From Comamonas terrae (GTDB lineage Bacteria > Pseudomonadota > Gammaproteobacteria > Burkholderiales > Burkholderiaceae_C), in the NCBI RefSeq assembly GCF_001544075.1, contig NZ_BCNT01000016.1, forward strand, positions 32,096 to 96,095: a DNA stretch of 64,000 nucleotides, written 5' to 3'. Shown one piece after another: positions 43,306 through 51,769 of this stretch. The notes beneath the pieces are model-generated. The model did not search any database. It was not told the origin of the DNA and worked only from the letters and a program-made list of their open reading frames with translations. A program made the translations under genes and the position numbers. Numbering within the stretch: position 1 is the first letter of the stretch; every line of letters begins with the position of its first letter.

Positions 43306-44968
43306 TAACGATACAGAGATTGATCAGGGCGGGGCGTCTGCGCCACCGCCGCCTGCGGCCGCAGAGCCGCGGGCGTCTCCCGCCCCCGGCGCGCCAGCGC
43401 CGCTGGATGGGTCTTCGGCTGCTGATGATGATTCGTCGGCAGGCTCTGTTGTGCGCGTGGACTTTCAGGCAGGGGTACGTGTGCCGCCGGAGGCCGGCAC
43501 ACCCCCGCCCCCCGCCCCCTCAAAGAAGCGCGCTACTGCGCGCTCCAAAGGGGATAGGGGGGGTGAAGAGGGCGCCGAAGATAGCGCTGAGAAGCCCGTA
43601 CAGGCCCGCAAGAAGGAGAAAACCATCGACTGGGGGAAATTCAACAACCTGGTCGAAAACTTCGCCCTGATCTACGGCACCGACACGGTCTGGGATGGCA
43701 AAGAGCGCATGATCATGAAGATCAGCAACATGGGCCATGCCCACGGCCGCCAGCTGGTGGATATGTGGAAGGCCAGCGAGAAGCGGCGCACGATCCGCGC
43801 CGATGAGCTGGTCTTCGATCCGACGATGAAATGCGAGGACAGCCGCCTCATCAATATGTGCGACGGCATGGCCATGGTGCCGAAGAAGGGCAATGTCGAG
43901 CCGATGCTCGACCTAGTCTCGTTTTTGTGCAGCCGGGCCACGCCCGACGAGCCGGAAACGGGCGATGTCATGCACTGGCTGCTGTGCTGGCTGGCATACC
44001 CGCTGCAGCACCCTGGCGCCAAGATGCGCACGGCCGTGGTCATGCACGGCGATGAGGGCGCCGGCAAGAATATGCTGTTCGAGACGGTGGTGCAGATCTA
44101 CGGCAAGTACGCCACCATCGTGGGCCAGGACGAGCTGGAGGACAAGTTCAACGACTGGCGCAGCTGCAAGCAGTTCGTGGTGGGCGACGAGATCATGAGC
44201 CGGGCCGAGTTGGTGCACAACAAGAACCGGCTCAAGGCCTTGATCACCTCGCCCACGGTGCAGATCAACTCCAAGCACCAGATCCGGCGCGAGGAGAAGA
44301 ACCACATGAATATCGCGTTCCTCTCGAACGAGTTGCAGCCGCTGGCGCTGGATAACTCGGACCGGCGCTATCTGGTGGTCTACACGCCCAAGGCCAAGGA
44401 AGACAAGTACTACATCGACCTGGGCGGGTGGCGCGACAACGGCGGCACCGAGGCCTTCTACCAGTACCTGCTCGACTATCCCCTGGGCGATTTCAACCCC
44501 TACACGAAGCCGCCCATGACGGTGGCCAAGAGCAACCTGATCGATCTGAACCTGAAGAGCGCGGAGCGCTTCTGGGTGGAATGGGCCGAGGGCGAGCTGG
44601 ATCTGCCGTATCAGTCTTGCGCAGGCACGCAGGCTTATCGGGCCTATCTCAAGTGGTGCCAGCGCACCGGTGAGCGTTACCCGTTCAACAAGCAGCTCTT
44701 CACCAGCACCGTGGTCCGCTTCTCGGACAGCCGCGGCAAGGCCGCCCGCACCAAGCCCATGAACGTCACCCGTGTCGGTGAGGCGAAGAAGACCGAGCGC
44801 ATGTTCCTGGTGTGCGATCCCGTCCTGGGTGAGGGCGAGGCCCGTATGACGGAGGGGCAGTGGGCCACCGATTGCGTCAAGGGCTTCGAGGATTACCTGC
44901 GCAAGTACCTGGGCTACGGCTCGGGCTCCCCGGCCCCTGATGCCGAAGACAGTTCCGGCAATCAGTAA
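43298..44968 (+). CDS. Phage replicative helicase, DUF5906/SF3-like
   Basis: 556-residue protein. The first 110 residues are Pro/Ala-rich and disordered. The ATPase core has a Walker A GDEGAGKN at 251-258, an acidic QFVVGDEIMSRAEL Walker B-like segment and an arginine-rich SNELQPLALDNSDRRYLV sensor region, matching primase-associated SF3 helicases. It follows the Toprim primase with an overlap. The repeat-rich region that could serve as an origin begins directly after its stop. Confidence 0.87.
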   Translation: MADNDTEIDQGGASAPPPPAAAEPRASPAPGAPAPLDGSSAADDDSSAGSVVRVDFQAGVRVPPEAGTPPPPAPSKKRATARSKGDRGGEEGAEDSAEKPVQARKKEKTIDWGKFNNLVENFALIYGTDTVWDGKERMIMKISNMGHAHGRQLVDMWKASEKRRTIRADELVFDPTMKCEDSRLINMCDGMAMVPKKGNVEPMLDLVSFLCSRATPDEPETGDVMHWLLCWLAYPLQHPGAKMRTAVVMHGDEGAGKNMLFETVVQIYGKYATIVGQDELEDKFNDWRSCKQFVVGDEIMSRAELVHNKNRLKALITSPTVQINSKHQIRREEKNHMNIAFLSNELQPLALDNSDRRYLVVYTPKAKEDKYYIDLGGWRDNGGTEAFYQYLLDYPLGDFNPYTKPPMTVAKSNLIDLNLKSAERFWVEWAEGELDLPYQSCAGTQAYRAYLKWCQRTGERYPFNKQLFTSTVVRFSDSRGKAARTKPMNVTRVGEAKKTERMFLVCDPVLGEGEARMTEGQWATDCVKGFEDYLRKYLGYGSGSPAPDAEDSSGNQ

Positions 44969-45434
44969 GAGGAATGGACCCTATGACGAGTTACACGATT
45001 ACGCGGCCCCGTAACAGCGAAGCCCAGCAATGGCGCGGGAAGTTACACGGTTACGCCGTTACGCCCCTCCCGTGTATGTACATGTGCAGGCGTGTGCAGG
45101 TGCGCATGCACATGGGCGCATGTGTGCAGGAGCGCGCACTGCGTAATGGCGTAACAGCGTAACTCTCTAGGCGTGGCGCGGGTTTGGTGTTTACGCGCGC
45201 CCGTAACCGCGTAATCCATTGTTTGTTTTTTTATAAGAAAAGGAAAAAAGAGATGGAGAAGAGGCTGGTGCTGTCGAATGGCGGGGCTCCCTGCCGGGTG
45301 GCCGGCGCGGCCGTGCCCACCCCCCCGATAGGTACTCCTGGCGCATTGACCCACGAGGGTAATTCGACCCCCGCGCAGACGCTAGTGGCTGGTCTGCGGA
45401 AAAGTGAACGAACTGGTGAACGCTGGGGTGCAAA
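44969..45434. other. Repeat-rich non-coding region before terminase (candidate cos/pac or origin)
   Basis: 466 bases without a credible gene. Twelve TTACG/CGTAA-type units occur between 44990 and 45215. Two 24-base blocks, 45042-45065 and 45140-45163, are inverted copies of each other (20 of 24 positions match). The 74 bases between them are alternating GTGCA/TGCAC units that can fold further. The right part (45225-45260) is A/T-rich. Location immediately upstream of the small terminase gene fits a packaging site; location right after the helicase gene also fits a replication origin. Confidence 0.6.
45042..45163. repeat. 24-base imperfect inverted repeat with TTACG/CGTAA iterons
   Basis: Left arm 45042-45065 contains three TTAC units (TTACACG, TTACGCC, TTACGCC) and the right arm 45140-45163 contains three CGTAA units in the opposite orientation (CGTAATG, CGTAACA, CGTAACT). 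Arms pair at 20 of 24 positions around a 74-base centre. Confidence 0.75.
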
Positions 45435-46022
45435 GTGAACGGGCGCGTCGAGCTGATCACCCAGGCCGAGTACGCCCGCCGCCGTGGCGTTGCCAAGTCC
45501 GCCGTGGCCAAGGCTGTGAAAGAGGGCCGCATCACCCTGATCGACGGCAAGATCGATCCCGCCGTGGCCGATATCCAGTGGGCACAGAACACCCGCGCCC
45601 GGGCCGATGCTGGCCGCGCAGCGAGCGAATCCAGCTCGGCAATGGGTGAAGCACCATCGGCCGCAAATAGCGCGCCACAGGCCCAGGAATCGGCTCCGGT
45701 CGGCGCCTCGAGCGGCAAGGATGACTACCAGGCCTTGCGTGTGCGCCGCGAGATGGCCGCTGTGGAGCGCGAGGAGCGAGAAAACGCCCGCGAAGCCGGC
45801 CTGCTGCTGGACCGCCGTGAGGTCAGCCGCGGCGTGTTCGACGCGTTCCGCGCTCTGCGTGACGAAGTCTTCAATGCACCGCAGCGCTCCGCGCCGCGTG
45901 TTGTCGGCCTGGCCGATGTCCGCGAGATCGAGCATGTGCTGATGGAAGAGCTGCGCAAGGCCTTCACCATCGCTGAGCGCCGCCTGCAGGATCTCATGCC
46001 CGAGAAACCGGAGGCCGCATGA
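45435..46022 (+). CDS. Phage terminase small subunit (Nu1-like)
   Basis: 195-residue DNA-recognition subunit of the packaging motor. It starts at GTG 45435. The N-terminal winged HTH (ELITQAEYARRRGVAKSAVA, then KAVKEGRI) is as in gpNu1; a low-complexity Ser/Ala linker follows (65-95), and the helical C-terminal part (RVRREMAAVEREERENAREA) would bind the large subunit. It overlaps the large subunit start by four bases. The repeat region directly upstream is its probable binding site. Confidence 0.82.
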   Translation: MNGRVELITQAEYARRRGVAKSAVAKAVKEGRITLIDGKIDPAVADIQWAQNTRARADAGRAASESSSAMGEAPSAANSAPQAQESAPVGASSGKDDYQALRVRREMAAVEREERENAREAGLLLDRREVSRGVFDAFRALRDEVFNAPQRSAPRVVGLADVREIEHVLMEELRKAFTIAERRLQDLMPEKPEAA

Positions 46023-48223
46023 ACCTGGCTGACGGCTACGTGGTGATCGTCAAGGCTGCCATCGAGGGCTCGCGCCCAGATCCCGAGCTGCGCTGCGACG
46101 AATGGGCCGAGGAGTTCATGATCCTGCCCAAGTCCGGCCCGCAGCCCGGCCCGTTCCGCTTCGACCGCAGCTATCCGGCCAGGCGTGTGCACCAGGTGCT
46201 CTCGCCCAGCCACCCTTGCAAGCGCGTCGTGGCCAAGGTCGCCTCGCAGATGTTCAAGACGCAGACGGCCTTGAACTGGATCGGCTCGCTGGTTCACCGC
46301 CGGCCGCGCAACATCCTGGCCCTGGAGCCCACCGACACCCTGGTCAAGCGCTTTTCGGCCCGCGTGTCCACCATGATCCGCAACGTGCCCGTCCTGCGCG
46401 AGCGCGTGTCGGCGTCCAAGAGCCGCGATTCACGCAACACCACGCAGGCCAAGGATTTCCAGGGGGACGCAACCCTCTACATGAACACGGCGGGCTCTGC
46501 TGCCAACCTGGCCGAAGTCTCCGCGCCTTACATCTACGTCGACGAGATCGACCGCCTGGATCTCAACGTGGACGGGGAGGGCGACCCCGTCGAACTGGCC
46601 GAGGCCCGGGCCACCCAGTACGCCAACGACTGCAAATTCTTCTACACCTCCAGCCCGGGTATTGAAGGTTTCTCGAAGATCGACACCCTCTACGAGATGG
46701 GCACGCAGGAAAAATACTTTGTTCCTTGCCCCCACTGCGATCACCTCCATTCCCTGGAGCTGGAGAACTTCCGCTATGCCCGCGACGAAGAGACCGGCTT
46801 CATGGACCGTGCCTGGTTCGTCTGCCCGGAGTGCTGGTGCGAGATCGAGGAGCGCCACAAGATCACCATGCTGCCGGATGAAGCCGCAGGCGGCACAGCG
46901 CGCTGGGTCGCCACCGCCAAGGGCGACGGCGAAACCGTCAGCTTCACCTGCTCGGCGTTCTACATGCCCGTGGGCGCCATCACCTGGTTGTCGCTGGCCC
47001 GGCAGTACGCTCGCGCGAAGGACCGCCTCAAGCGTGGCGACCATGAGGCCATGCAGGTGTTCTATAACACCCGCCTGGGCCTGAGCTACAAGAACAGCGA
47101 GGCCTCCACCACGGCCGAGCAGCTGCGTCGGCGGGCTGAAGACTATCCGCTGCGTGTCGTCCCCGACGAGGCCCTGGTGGTCACCATGACGACGGACACC
47201 CAGCCCACGCGCCTGGAATGCCAGATCGAGGCCTGGGGGCCAGGCCTGCAGCACTGGGTGATTGACTACATCGTCCTGACAGGCTCGCCCGCCGAAAGCC
47301 CCGAGACCCCCGGCAGCGTCTGGCAGCGGCTCGACCAGCTGCGCCTTACACCCCTGATGCATGCCAGCGGAAGGCCCATCATGATGAGCGCCTACGGCAT
47401 CGACTCCGCTGGCCATAACACCCAGGACGTCTACAACTACGGTCAGAGCCGCAAGCGCCTCAACTGCGTCATCCTGCACGGCTCCAGCCGCCCCAATCGG
47501 CCCATCATGGGAAGCACGCCCAGCAAGGTCGATATCGACTGGGGCGGCCAAAAGATCAAGGGCGGCGTGGAGCTGTGGACCGTCGGTACCGATGTCGCCA
47601 AAGACTGGCTCAACAACCGCATGCACCTGACCGAAGGCGAGGGCGCCATGCGCTTCTCGAAGGACTTGCCGCCGGAGTGGTTTGACCAAATGGTGGTCGA
47701 GCAGCCCCGCACCACATACCGAAAGGGCAAGCCGGTGCGCGAATGGATCAAGCCCAACGGAGCCCGCAACGAAGCGTGGGACGTCTCGGTCTACAACCTG
47801 GCCCTGGCCCATCAGCTCGGCCTGCACCGCTGGTCCCGCCTGGACTGGAAGCGCCTGCGCGACAAGCTGATCCCGCCCGTCCGTGATCTGTTCGCCCCCG
47901 TGCTGCCGCCTCCTGCAGATCCGTCACCTGCGCCGGTGGTCGCGCCAACCGTGGAACTGCCTGCTCCCCCTGCAGCACCGGCAGAGCCGGAGATGGCTCC
48001 ACCAGCACCGCAACCGACACCCACGGCAGACCCTGAACCGGCGGCGCAGACCGTCCAGGCGTCTGTACCCCCGCCCGAACAGCCGTCCGCCGAAGCCCCC
48101 GCTCCGGCGCCAGTGGTCGCTCCGGCACCCACCGCCGCCCAGCAGCTGGCCCCCGTGCCGCTCGCCACTGCATTGAAACGCGCTCCCGTGGGGCGCCGCA
48201 TACTTTCCCGAGGAATTCGATGA
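46019..48223 (+). CDS. Phage terminase large subunit (GpA family)
   Basis: ATPase-nuclease of the packaging motor, 734 residues. The Walker A region reads KVASQMFKTQT (73-83), the deviant form usual in lambda gpA, and Walker B is YIYVDEIDRL (171-180). A zinc-ribbon-like CPHC...CPEC follows near residues 239-270. VVTMTTDTQPTRLECQIEAW opens the nuclease domain. The last 100 residues are a Pro/Ala-rich tail ending GRRILSRGIR, presumably contacting the portal. A lambda-type terminase predicts cos packaging. Confidence 0.93.
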   Translation: MNLADGYVVIVKAAIEGSRPDPELRCDEWAEEFMILPKSGPQPGPFRFDRSYPARRVHQVLSPSHPCKRVVAKVASQMFKTQTALNWIGSLVHRRPRNILALEPTDTLVKRFSARVSTMIRNVPVLRERVSASKSRDSRNTTQAKDFQGDATLYMNTAGSAANLAEVSAPYIYVDEIDRLDLNVDGEGDPVELAEARATQYANDCKFFYTSSPGIEGFSKIDTLYEMGTQEKYFVPCPHCDHLHSLELENFRYARDEETGFMDRAWFVCPECWCEIEERHKITMLPDEAAGGTARWVATAKGDGETVSFTCSAFYMPVGAITWLSLARQYARAKDRLKRGDHEAMQVFYNTRLGLSYKNSEASTTAEQLRRRAEDYPLRVVPDEALVVTMTTDTQPTRLECQIEAWGPGLQHWVIDYIVLTGSPAESPETPGSVWQRLDQLRLTPLMHASGRPIMMSAYGIDSAGHNTQDVYNYGQSRKRLNCVILHGSSRPNRPIMGSTPSKVDIDWGGQKIKGGVELWTVGTDVAKDWLNNRMHLTEGEGAMRFSKDLPPEWFDQMVVEQPRTTYRKGKPVREWIKPNGARNEAWDVSVYNLALAHQLGLHRWSRLDWKRLRDKLIPPVRDLFAPVLPPPADPSPAPVVAPTVELPAPPAAPAEPEMAPPAPQPTPTADPEPAAQTVQASVPPPEQPSAEAPAPAPVVAPAPTAAQQLAPVPLATALKRAPVGRRILSRGIR

Positions 48224-48732
48224 CCGACAAGCACCTGCAAGACCCTGAAGCCATGCGCCTGGCCGCGGCAGCGCCCCAGGATGAAGAACTGGAGCCCATC
48301 CCGGGCCAGGAGCAGCTCGACCTCGACAATCTGTGCGAGCAATGGGTGGCCTGGAAGTCCACCCGGCGCTTTTACGGTCCCCCTGCAAAGATGGGCTCCA
48401 TCCTCGGGCAGCTCAGCGGATCTCGCACGCGGGCACTCAAGACAGACGGCCCCGATGCGTACTGCAGCGCCGAGCTGGCGGCGTTCCACTTGGCCTACAC
48501 ATGCCAGCCGGACGCGCTGGACAAATGGGTGTTCGACCTCTATTACGTCCACCGCATTACGCCGGTCAAGACGGCCGCGGCAGCACTCAACATCAGCCGG
48601 CAGCATTTCTACCTGGTGCTGGGCGAGTTCCGCAAGCGCGTGCACGCGGCCTCTCTCGCTGTTCTGGAAACCAATCTGAAAAAGGGCGCCTTGTCAAACG
48701 AAAAAGTGTCAGCTCCAGATATGACACTTTAG
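48220..48732 (+). CDS. Putative antitermination Q-like / DUF1133-type protein (170 aa)
   Basis: CEQWVAWKSTRRFYGPPAKM and DALDKWVFDLYYVHRITPVK followed by an HTH (TAAAALNISRQHFYLVLGEF) recall Q-type phage late antiterminators, in which a helical domain precedes the DNA-binding turn. The call is by pattern. It is unusual in lying after the large terminase gene. Directly downstream are three TGACACTTT repeats and then a strong terminator ahead of the head genes, the order (Q, promoter region, terminator) known from lambda. Confidence 0.5.
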   Translation: MTDKHLQDPEAMRLAAAAPQDEELEPIPGQEQLDLDNLCEQWVAWKSTRRFYGPPAKMGSILGQLSGSRTRALKTDGPDAYCSAELAAFHLAYTCQPDALDKWVFDLYYVHRITPVKTAAAALNISRQHFYLVLGEFRKRVHAASLAVLETNLKKGALSNEKVSAPDMTL

Positions 48733-48755
48733 TCCTCGACTCCATATGACACTTT
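48703..48755. repeat. Three copies of TGACACTTT
   Basis: AAAGTGTCA at 48703-48711 (inverted), TGACACTTT at 48722-48730 and again at 48747-48755. The first two form a 9-bp inverted repeat with ten bases between, overlapping the end of the Q-like gene. Each direct copy is preceded by AT. They are probable protein binding sites. Confidence 0.65.
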
Positions 48756-48841
48756 GGCCCAAAATTCGGGCTAATTTAGGTAGGTCTAAAAAGTCCGCCT
48801 AGCCCGAAACACCCATCCGCAACCAAGGCGAAAGCGGTATC

Positions 48842-48875
48842 AGCCCCCTGTCTCCGAAAGGAGTCGGGGGCTTTT
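48842..48875 (+). terminator. Terminator upstream of head genes
   Basis: AGCCCCC (48842-48848) pairs with GGGGGCT (48866-48872), with an inner CTCC/GGAG stem closed by a GAAA loop, followed by TTTTGTTT. It lies 16 bases before the next gene, so late transcription must read through it. Confidence 0.8.
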
Positions 48876-48890
48876 GTTTGGAAACTTCAA

Positions 48891-49640
48891 ATGCTCAACA
48901 TCTCGCGCAAAGGCCAGTCCCCGGCGGACATGGCGGCCTCCATGCGTGGGGTGCCCGCGCGCCTGATTCCCTACGCCACGGCCACGGCGCTCACGCGCAT
49001 CGCCAAGCAGGCGCAGACCGAGGACCTGCCGCGCGAGATGCGCAAGGTCTTCGACAACCCGACCAGCTACACCTTGAACGCGCTGCGCATCGAGCCGGCC
49101 ACCAAGGACAAACTGGTCGCCCGCGTCCTGGTCAAGACCAAGGACATGACCAGCGGCAACGCCCAGGAAAGCTACCTGCTGCCCGAAGTCGAGGGCGGCG
49201 CGCGCAGCTCCAAGCGCATGGAAAACGCCTTGCGCTATGCGGGTGTGCTGGGCGCCGCTCAATTCGTCGTACCGGGCGCTGCTGCCAGGCTGGATGCCAA
49301 CGGCAACGTGCGCGGCGCCGATATCCGCACCATTCTTGCGGCCCTCAAGGGCCTGCGCGCCGTCAGCGCCACGCGCAGCCGCAGCGGCCAGAAGCTGCGC
49401 AAGGGCAGGCGCCTGGCCAATGACCTGTTCGTAGGCAAGCCCCGAGGCGGCGACCGGCCTGACGGCATCTGGCGCCGCGAAGGCAAGCGCCTGCAACCGC
49501 TCTTCATCTTCACCAACCAGGCGCCCAGCTACAGGCCGCGCCTGGACTTCGACGGCGTGGTCCAGCGCGTGGCGCTGGAGCGCTTTCCCGCGCAATTCGC
49601 CAAGGCCGTCGCCGCCCTGCAATCGAAAGGACGCTGGTAA
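48891..49640 (+). CDS. Phage virion-associated protein (249 aa)
   Basis: Unrecognised in detail. ADMAASMRGVPARLIPYATA TALTRIAKQAQ opens like tail/minor structural proteins of the gpZ type, and FDNPTSYTLNALRI and APSYRPRLDFDGVV also recur there. Basic middle (RSRSGQKLRKGRRLAND). No signal peptide or membrane helix. It overlaps the gpW-like gene by one base, at the head of the morphogenesis operon after the terminator, although gpZ in lambda is encoded after the portal and capsid genes. Confidence 0.55.
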   Translation: MLNISRKGQSPADMAASMRGVPARLIPYATATALTRIAKQAQTEDLPREMRKVFDNPTSYTLNALRIEPATKDKLVARVLVKTKDMTSGNAQESYLLPEVEGGARSSKRMENALRYAGVLGAAQFVVPGAAARLDANGNVRGADIRTILAALKGLRAVSATRSRSGQKLRKGRRLANDLFVGKPRGGDRPDGIWRREGKRLQPLFIFTNQAPSYRPRLDFDGVVQRVALERFPAQFAKAVAALQSKGRW

Positions 49641-49879
49641 TGAGCGCCGCAGAACTCCAATCCTGGCAGGACCGCCTTGCCAGCTACCTGGCAGCCGAGA
49701 AGCGCATCCTCGACTCCCAGGAATACCAGATAGGGCAGGGCTCCACCGCACGGCGCAACCGCCGCGCCGAGCTGGAGCAGGTGCAGAACGGCATCCGCGA
49801 ATGCCAGCAAAAGATTGCCGTCCTGCAGGCCGGCCAGAATCCCCGCGCCCGTCGCGTCATCCGTCTGCGCCCGTACTGA
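49640..49879 (+). CDS. gpW-like head-tail joining protein (79 aa)
   Basis: Small helical protein (SWQDRLASYLAAEKRILDSQ, then RRNRRAELEQVQNGIRECQQ) of the size of lambda gpW and directly before the portal gene, as W precedes B in lambda. It would plug the connector after packaging. It overlaps the preceding stop by one base and ends one base before the portal start. Confidence 0.7.
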   Translation: MSAAELQSWQDRLASYLAAEKRILDSQEYQIGQGSTARRNRRAELEQVQNGIRECQQKIAVLQAGQNPRARRVIRLRPY

Positions 49880-49880
49880 T

Positions 49881-51488
49881 ATGCAGCTCAATCTACTGGA
49901 CAGGGCCATCTCTGCCGTGGCTCCGGCCTGGGGTGCACGCCGCGCCAAGAATCGCGCGCAGATCCTCATTGCCGACATGCTTGCCGAAACCACCGGCCTC
50001 AAGGCCATGGGCGCCGGCGACAGCAACGAAAAGGTCTCACGCTCCAGCCGCTGGTGGAACCCCAGCCCGCGCGATGCCCGTGCCGACACCCTGTCGCGCC
50101 TGCCGCTGCAGCGCGGCGCCTCGCGCGAGCTGGCCCGCACGTCGCCCATTGCCGCGGGCGCCATCAACACCAACCTCGACCGCGTGGTTGGTACCGGCCT
50201 GGCCCTGGTGTCCTCGCCCGCGCTGTCGGTGCTGGGCTGGAGCCCCGAACGTGCCCAGGCCTGGCGCGCCAAGGTGCATCAGGAATTCAGCCTCTGGGCC
50301 GACAGCACCGACTGCGACCTCGAGGGCGAACTCAACTTCTACCAGCTGCAGGGCCTGGTCCTGCGCAGCACCCTCGAATCCGGGGACTGTTTCACGAACC
50401 TGCCGGATGGCGAAACCAGCCCCATGCAGCCCTATGCCCTGCGCATCCAGGTGCTGGAGGCTGATCGGGTCGGCAATCCCCTGGGGGCCATGGACACCGC
50501 CACCATGGCCGGCGGGGTGCGGCTCAATGCCAGCGGCGCCGCCGAGGCGTACTACATCTACGACCAGCACCCGGGATCGCTCGCCGGCGTCAAGGGCAGC
50601 CCTTTCAAGGGCCAGTGGGTGGAGCGCCTGGGCAACCGCTCACGCCGCCGCCGCGTACTGCACCACTTCCGCAAGCTGCGCCCAGGGGCCGTGCGTGGCG
50701 TGCCTTACCTGGCACCCATCATCGACTGCATCAAGCAGATCGCGCGGTACACCGACGCCGAGATCATGGCTGCGGTCATCACGTCCTATCTGACCGTCTT
50801 CATCGAGACCCCCACGGGCGAGGCCAGCGCCGTATTCCAGGGCGACGACGCGGCGCCCGAAAGCGACCCCGGCGCCGAAATCGGCCTGGGAACCGGGTCC
50901 GTGGTGGGCCTGGCACCAGGCGAAAAGCCCCACATCGTCAATCCCGGCCGCCCGAACCCCAATTTCGAGCCCTTCATCCTGGCCGTCATCAAGCAGATCG
51001 GCATGGCGCTCAGCCTGCCTTACGAGCTGCTGCTCAAGCAATTCAACAGCAGCTACTCGGCCAGCAAGGCCGCGCTGCTGGACGCCTGGGTCTACTTCCG
51101 CGGCGTTCGCTACTGGCTCTCGCAGTCTTTCTGCCAGCCGGTGTTCGAGACGTGGATGACCGAAGCCGTGGCCATCGGACGGATCAAGGCGCCAGGCTTT
51201 TTCTCCGACCCGCTGCTGCGCTGGGCCTACACCCGCGCGGCCTGGCCCGGCGACTCCATGGGCTCCATCAACCCCAAGGACGAGGTGGCCGCCTATGTCG
51301 AGGCCATCAATGCCCGCCTTATGACCCGCGAGCGCGCGGAGTGGGAACTGTTCGGCTCCAGCTGGGAGGACTCCTACCAGCAGAAAAAGACCGAAGAAGA
51401 CCGCATGCGCGCGGACGGCATCCTGCCCGTGCCAAAGGCCGGGGCTGCAGCACCTGTTCAACCACAAACCTCCAAGGAACCCGCATGA
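49881..51488 (+). CDS. Phage portal protein, lambda family
   Basis: Dodecameric portal of 535 residues from ATG 49881. RGASRELARTSPIAAGAINT N, VVGTGLALVSSP, then ALSLPYELLLKQFNSSYSAS KAALLDAW (the conserved stem/wing region) identify the lambda gpB family. The C-terminal 40 residues are charged and low-complexity. It sits between the gpW-like and protease genes, and overlaps the next gene start by four bases. Confidence 0.93.
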   Translation: MQLNLLDRAISAVAPAWGARRAKNRAQILIADMLAETTGLKAMGAGDSNEKVSRSSRWWNPSPRDARADTLSRLPLQRGASRELARTSPIAAGAINTNLDRVVGTGLALVSSPALSVLGWSPERAQAWRAKVHQEFSLWADSTDCDLEGELNFYQLQGLVLRSTLESGDCFTNLPDGETSPMQPYALRIQVLEADRVGNPLGAMDTATMAGGVRLNASGAAEAYYIYDQHPGSLAGVKGSPFKGQWVERLGNRSRRRRVLHHFRKLRPGAVRGVPYLAPIIDCIKQIARYTDAEIMAAVITSYLTVFIETPTGEASAVFQGDDAAPESDPGAEIGLGTGSVVGLAPGEKPHIVNPGRPNPNFEPFILAVIKQIGMALSLPYELLLKQFNSSYSASKAALLDAWVYFRGVRYWLSQSFCQPVFETWMTEAVAIGRIKAPGFFSDPLLRWAYTRAAWPGDSMGSINPKDEVAAYVEAINARLMTRERAEWELFGSSWEDSYQQKKTEEDRMRADGILPVPKAGAAAPVQPQTSKEPA

Positions 51489-51769
51489 GCGACCTGCAGC
51501 CGCATTCGCGCGTCAAGTTCGACCCCACCGTCAACCTCGGCCATGTGCTCACCTTCATCGGCTTCATGACCGCCGGCATCACGGCCTACGGCACGCTGGA
51601 CAAGCGTGTCTCGCTGATCGAATCCCAGGCCGCCATCGCCTCCAGCCACGTGCGGGACCAGGACAGCCGCCTGAAGGAAACCCTCTCCGATATCCGCGCT
51701 GACGTCAAAGACCTGCAGCGCACTGTCAACAACATGAGCCGCACGGTCGGCACGCGGAGCGCACCATGA
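51485..51769 (+). CDS. Small membrane protein with coiled coil (94 aa)
   Basis: ATG 51485 overlaps the portal stop. One transmembrane helix at about residues 19-36 (GHVLTFIGFMTAGITAYGTL) is followed by a coiled coil (LKETLSDIRADVKDLQRTVN). Its four-base overlap with the protease gene supports expression within the morphogenesis operon. Function unknown; a spanin or holin role is not supported by the position. Confidence 0.65.
   Translation: MSDLQPHSRVKFDPTVNLGHVLTFIGFMTAGITAYGTLDKRVSLIESQAAIASSHVRDQDSRLKETLSDIRADVKDLQRTVNNMSRTVGTRSAP

Noticed and set aside
45066..45139. Possible CRISPR-like array of GTGCA units
   Set aside because: Units are 5-8 bases without regular spacers and no cas genes are present.
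44974..45162. Possible 62-residue protein in the repeat region
   Set aside because: Composed of translated TTACG and GTGCA repeats; no ribosome binding site and no neighbour overlap.
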